Below, in pieces: positions 6,081 to 7,324 of a DNA stretch of 7,324 bases. The stretch lies in the NCBI GenBank assembly GCA_902767285.1, contig CACXHC010000089.1, positions 1-7,324 on the forward strand. The letters are read 5' to 3'. Below the pieces are notes generated by a model. That model saw only the letters and a program-made list of their open reading frames with translations, made no database searches and was not told the origin of the DNA. The position numbers were made by a program, and so were the translations under genes. Source of the stretch: an uncultured Ruminococcus sp. (lineage in GTDB: Bacteria > Bacillota > Clostridia > Oscillospirales > Acutalibacteraceae). How positions within the stretch are numbered: position 1 is the stretch's first letter; the number at the start of each line of letters is the position of its first letter.

Positions 6081-6118
6081 TTTGGGAAAACCTTTTTTTC
6101 AAAAAAGGTTTTCCCAAA
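6081..6118. repeat. Perfect 17-bp hairpin upstream of mnmA
   Basis: TTTGGGAAAACCTTTTT (6081-6097) is the exact reverse complement of 6102-6118, around a TTCA loop. On the + strand the stem is followed by A-rich rather than U-rich sequence, and the minus strand also lacks a U-run. It is therefore not a textbook terminator. It ends about 30 bases before the mnmA ATG, close to but not covering the ribosome binding site, and may affect transcript stability or translation. It resembles palindromic intergenic elements seen in Clostridia genomes. Confidence 0.8.
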
Positions 6119-6147
6119 AAAATAAGCAAAAGAAAAGAAGTGATAAT

Positions 6148-7212
6148 ATGTCAAAAGTAGCAGTAGGAATGTCAGGTGGAGTGGACAGTGCGGTAACTGC
6201 GTATATTTTAAAAAAGATGGGATATGATGTTATCGGTGTTACTCTGAAAACGTGGCTCAATGACGAAGGCGAAGTCAGTCGCTGTTGCGAGATAGATGAC
6301 GCAAAGGCGGTTGCGGATCAGCTTGATTTTCCGTATTATGCGGTAAACTGTGCGGACAAATTCCGAAAATGCGTTGTCGAGCCGTTCACCGATATGTATA
6401 TACACGGTATGACTCCGAATCCCTGCATTGAGTGCAACCGATATGTAAAGTGGGATAAGTTGATAGAATTTGCTGATTCAGTCGGTGCGGAATTTGTGGC
6501 AACGGGTCATTATGCAAAAGTTGTTCGTCTTGATAATGGTCGATATACGGTGGAAAAATCTGTATCTGCACAAAAAGACCAAACGTATATGTTATACAGA
6601 CTGACTCAAGAGCAGTTATCACGAACAATAATGCCACTTGGCAATCTGACAAAAGACGAAGTTCGGAAAATAGCGTCAGCTGTGGAACTCTCCGTTGCAA
6701 ACAAACCTGATTCTCAAGAAATATGCTTTGTCGCTGATGACGATTACGCCAATTACATAGAACAAAATTGCGAAAATTACAAGCCTGTCGAAGGAAATTT
6801 CGTTGACGAGAGTGGAAATATTCTTGGCAGACATAAAGGCATAGTTCATTATACGGTGGGTCAGCGAAAGGGGCTTGGTATAGCCTTAGGCAAACCGATA
6901 TACGTCAAATCTATAAACGCACAAAAAAACGAAGTAGTTCTCTGTGATGAAAAATCCCTTTATACATCGGAGCTTTTTTGCGATAGATTGAATTTTCTTG
7001 CTGTTTCGGATATTCCATACGGCGAGAAAATTTCTGCAAACGTGAGAATAAGATACCACCATTCCGGAGAACAAGCACAAATAGAACGAGTTTCCGATAC
7101 TCAAGTTAAAATCTCGTTCGAAAATCCGGTAAGAGCGGCTACCCCGGGACAATCAGCCGTGTTTTATAACGAAAATTCCCAACTCATCGGTGGCGGGATA
7201 GTTTGTATATAA
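6148..7212 (+). CDS. mnmA: tRNA U34 2-thiouridine synthase, CxxC type
   Basis: The 354-residue cytoplasmic enzyme adenylates and thiolates the wobble U34 of the Lys, Glu and Gln tRNAs, taking sulfur from a cysteine desulfurase directly or through carriers. The N-terminal adenylation domain has the PP-loop SGGVDS (9-14), followed by the SRCCEIDDAKAVA region. TPNPCIECNRYVKW holds C93 and C96; C96 aligns with the first catalytic cysteine (C102 in E. coli) and C93 takes the place of an aspartate. The motifs ATGHYAKV, KDQTYMLY and DSQEICFV follow, the last with C193 as the second catalytic cysteine. The central and C-terminal beta-barrel parts run through TVGQRKGLGIALGKPIYV to the typical end GGGIV. 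The ATG at 6148 gives the usual family N-terminus MSKVAVGMSGGVDS with GTGAT at 6140-6144 as a modest ribosome binding site. The 22-codon upstream extension only translates the hairpin at 6081-6118. The gene stands alone between repeat elements. Confidence 0.96.
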   Translation: MSKVAVGMSGGVDSAVTAYILKKMGYDVIGVTLKTWLNDEGEVSRCCEIDDAKAVADQLDFPYYAVNCADKFRKCVVEPFTDMYIHGMTPNPCIECNRYVKWDKLIEFADSVGAEFVATGHYAKVVRLDNGRYTVEKSVSAQKDQTYMLYRLTQEQLSRTIMPLGNLTKDEVRKIASAVELSVANKPDSQEICFVADDDYANYIEQNCENYKPVEGNFVDESGNILGRHKGIVHYTVGQRKGLGIALGKPIYVKSINAQKNEVVLCDEKSLYTSELFCDRLNFLAVSDIPYGEKISANVRIRYHHSGEQAQIERVSDTQVKISFENPVRAATPGQSAVFYNENSQLIGGGIVCI

Positions 7213-7216
7213 AAGT

Positions 7217-7259
7217 CAAGAAATCTCCGATTTGTTGTTTATTTTCTCTTCTTTTTTTT
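7217..7259 (+). terminator. Probable weak terminator after mnmA
   Basis: CAAGAAATC (7217-7225) pairs with GATTTGTTG (7229-7237) over a TCC loop, with one G-G mismatch. A T-rich run (7238-7259) follows, made partly of the left arm of the next repeat copy. The stem is A/T-rich and short, so termination may be incomplete. It starts 4 bases after the stop codon. Confidence 0.55.
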
Positions 7260-7286
7260 GAAAAAAAAAGAAGCAAAAAAAACTTT
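7248..7286. repeat. Homopolymer hairpin element, copy 3
   Basis: CTTC-T8-G-A9-GAAG-C-A8-CTTT is identical over 39 bases, including every homopolymer length, to 5835-5873. The sequence after it (TACTGTGAAACC) does not match the 74-base unit, so the hairpin module can occur without it. The element may continue beyond the window. Confidence 0.85.
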
Positions 7287-7324
7287 TACTGTGAAACCTA
7301 TGGCTAACTCTACCTAAAAAAGGG

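Noticed and set aside
5784..6125. Lys/Phe-rich open frames on both strands in the repeat region
   Set aside because: They translate the homopolymer hairpins and direct repeats, have no ribosome binding site, and owe their length to lack of stops in A and T runs.

Overview
The window is A+T-rich, gene-dense and read entirely from the + strand. It has short intergenic gaps, Shine-Dalgarno-led GTG and ATG starts, and proteins that look like those of low-GC Bacillota. The alanine racemase, the proofreading-dead DNA polymerase I, the CxxC-type MnmA and the helical, zinc-ribbon, Pro-rich protein all fit an anaerobic Clostridia lineage, possibly a gut Oscillospiraceae/Ruminococcaceae-like organism. 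That placement is inferred from protein character and repeat style, not from a database search.

Layout. Positions 1-77 are a leader with a probable -10 element and a clear ribosome binding site. Positions 78-4258 form a likely three-gene operon: alr (78-1265, alanine racemase, D-Ala for peptidoglycan), polA (best start GTG 1286, to 3883) and a small unrecognised two-helix membrane protein (3893-4258). The gaps are 20 and 9 bases. Positions 4259-4374 are intergenic and hold a perfect TTGACA-17-TATAAT promoter whose -35 box lies inside an imperfect palindrome. It drives a second, two-gene unit: an SseB N-terminal-domain-like protein (4375-4917) and a protein with a helical N-terminus, two zinc ribbons and a Met/Pro-rich tail (4940-5737). 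This unit ends at a strong hairpin at 5748-5780.

Positions 5738-6147 (410 bases) contain no credible gene. They are built from repeats: a homopolymer-armed hairpin present in two good copies and one degenerate copy, two 74-base direct repeats about 92% identical, and a perfect 17-bp hairpin just ahead of mnmA. Another copy of the homopolymer hairpin, identical over 39 bases to the first, follows mnmA at 7248-7286. One direct repeat carries an extended -10 promoter sequence, and the other has a decayed version.

mnmA (6148-7212) encodes the tRNA U34 2-thiouridylase and is flanked on both sides by these repeats. The last 112 bases hold a weak terminator and the final repeat copy.

Most genes are housekeeping: cell-wall precursor supply, DNA repair and replication, and tRNA thiolation. 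The less understood parts are the SseB-like/zinc-ribbon pair, the small membrane protein behind polA, and the repeat cluster around mnmA. I see no phage, transposase, CRISPR, toxin-antitoxin or recognisable defence genes, and no clear new multi-gene system.
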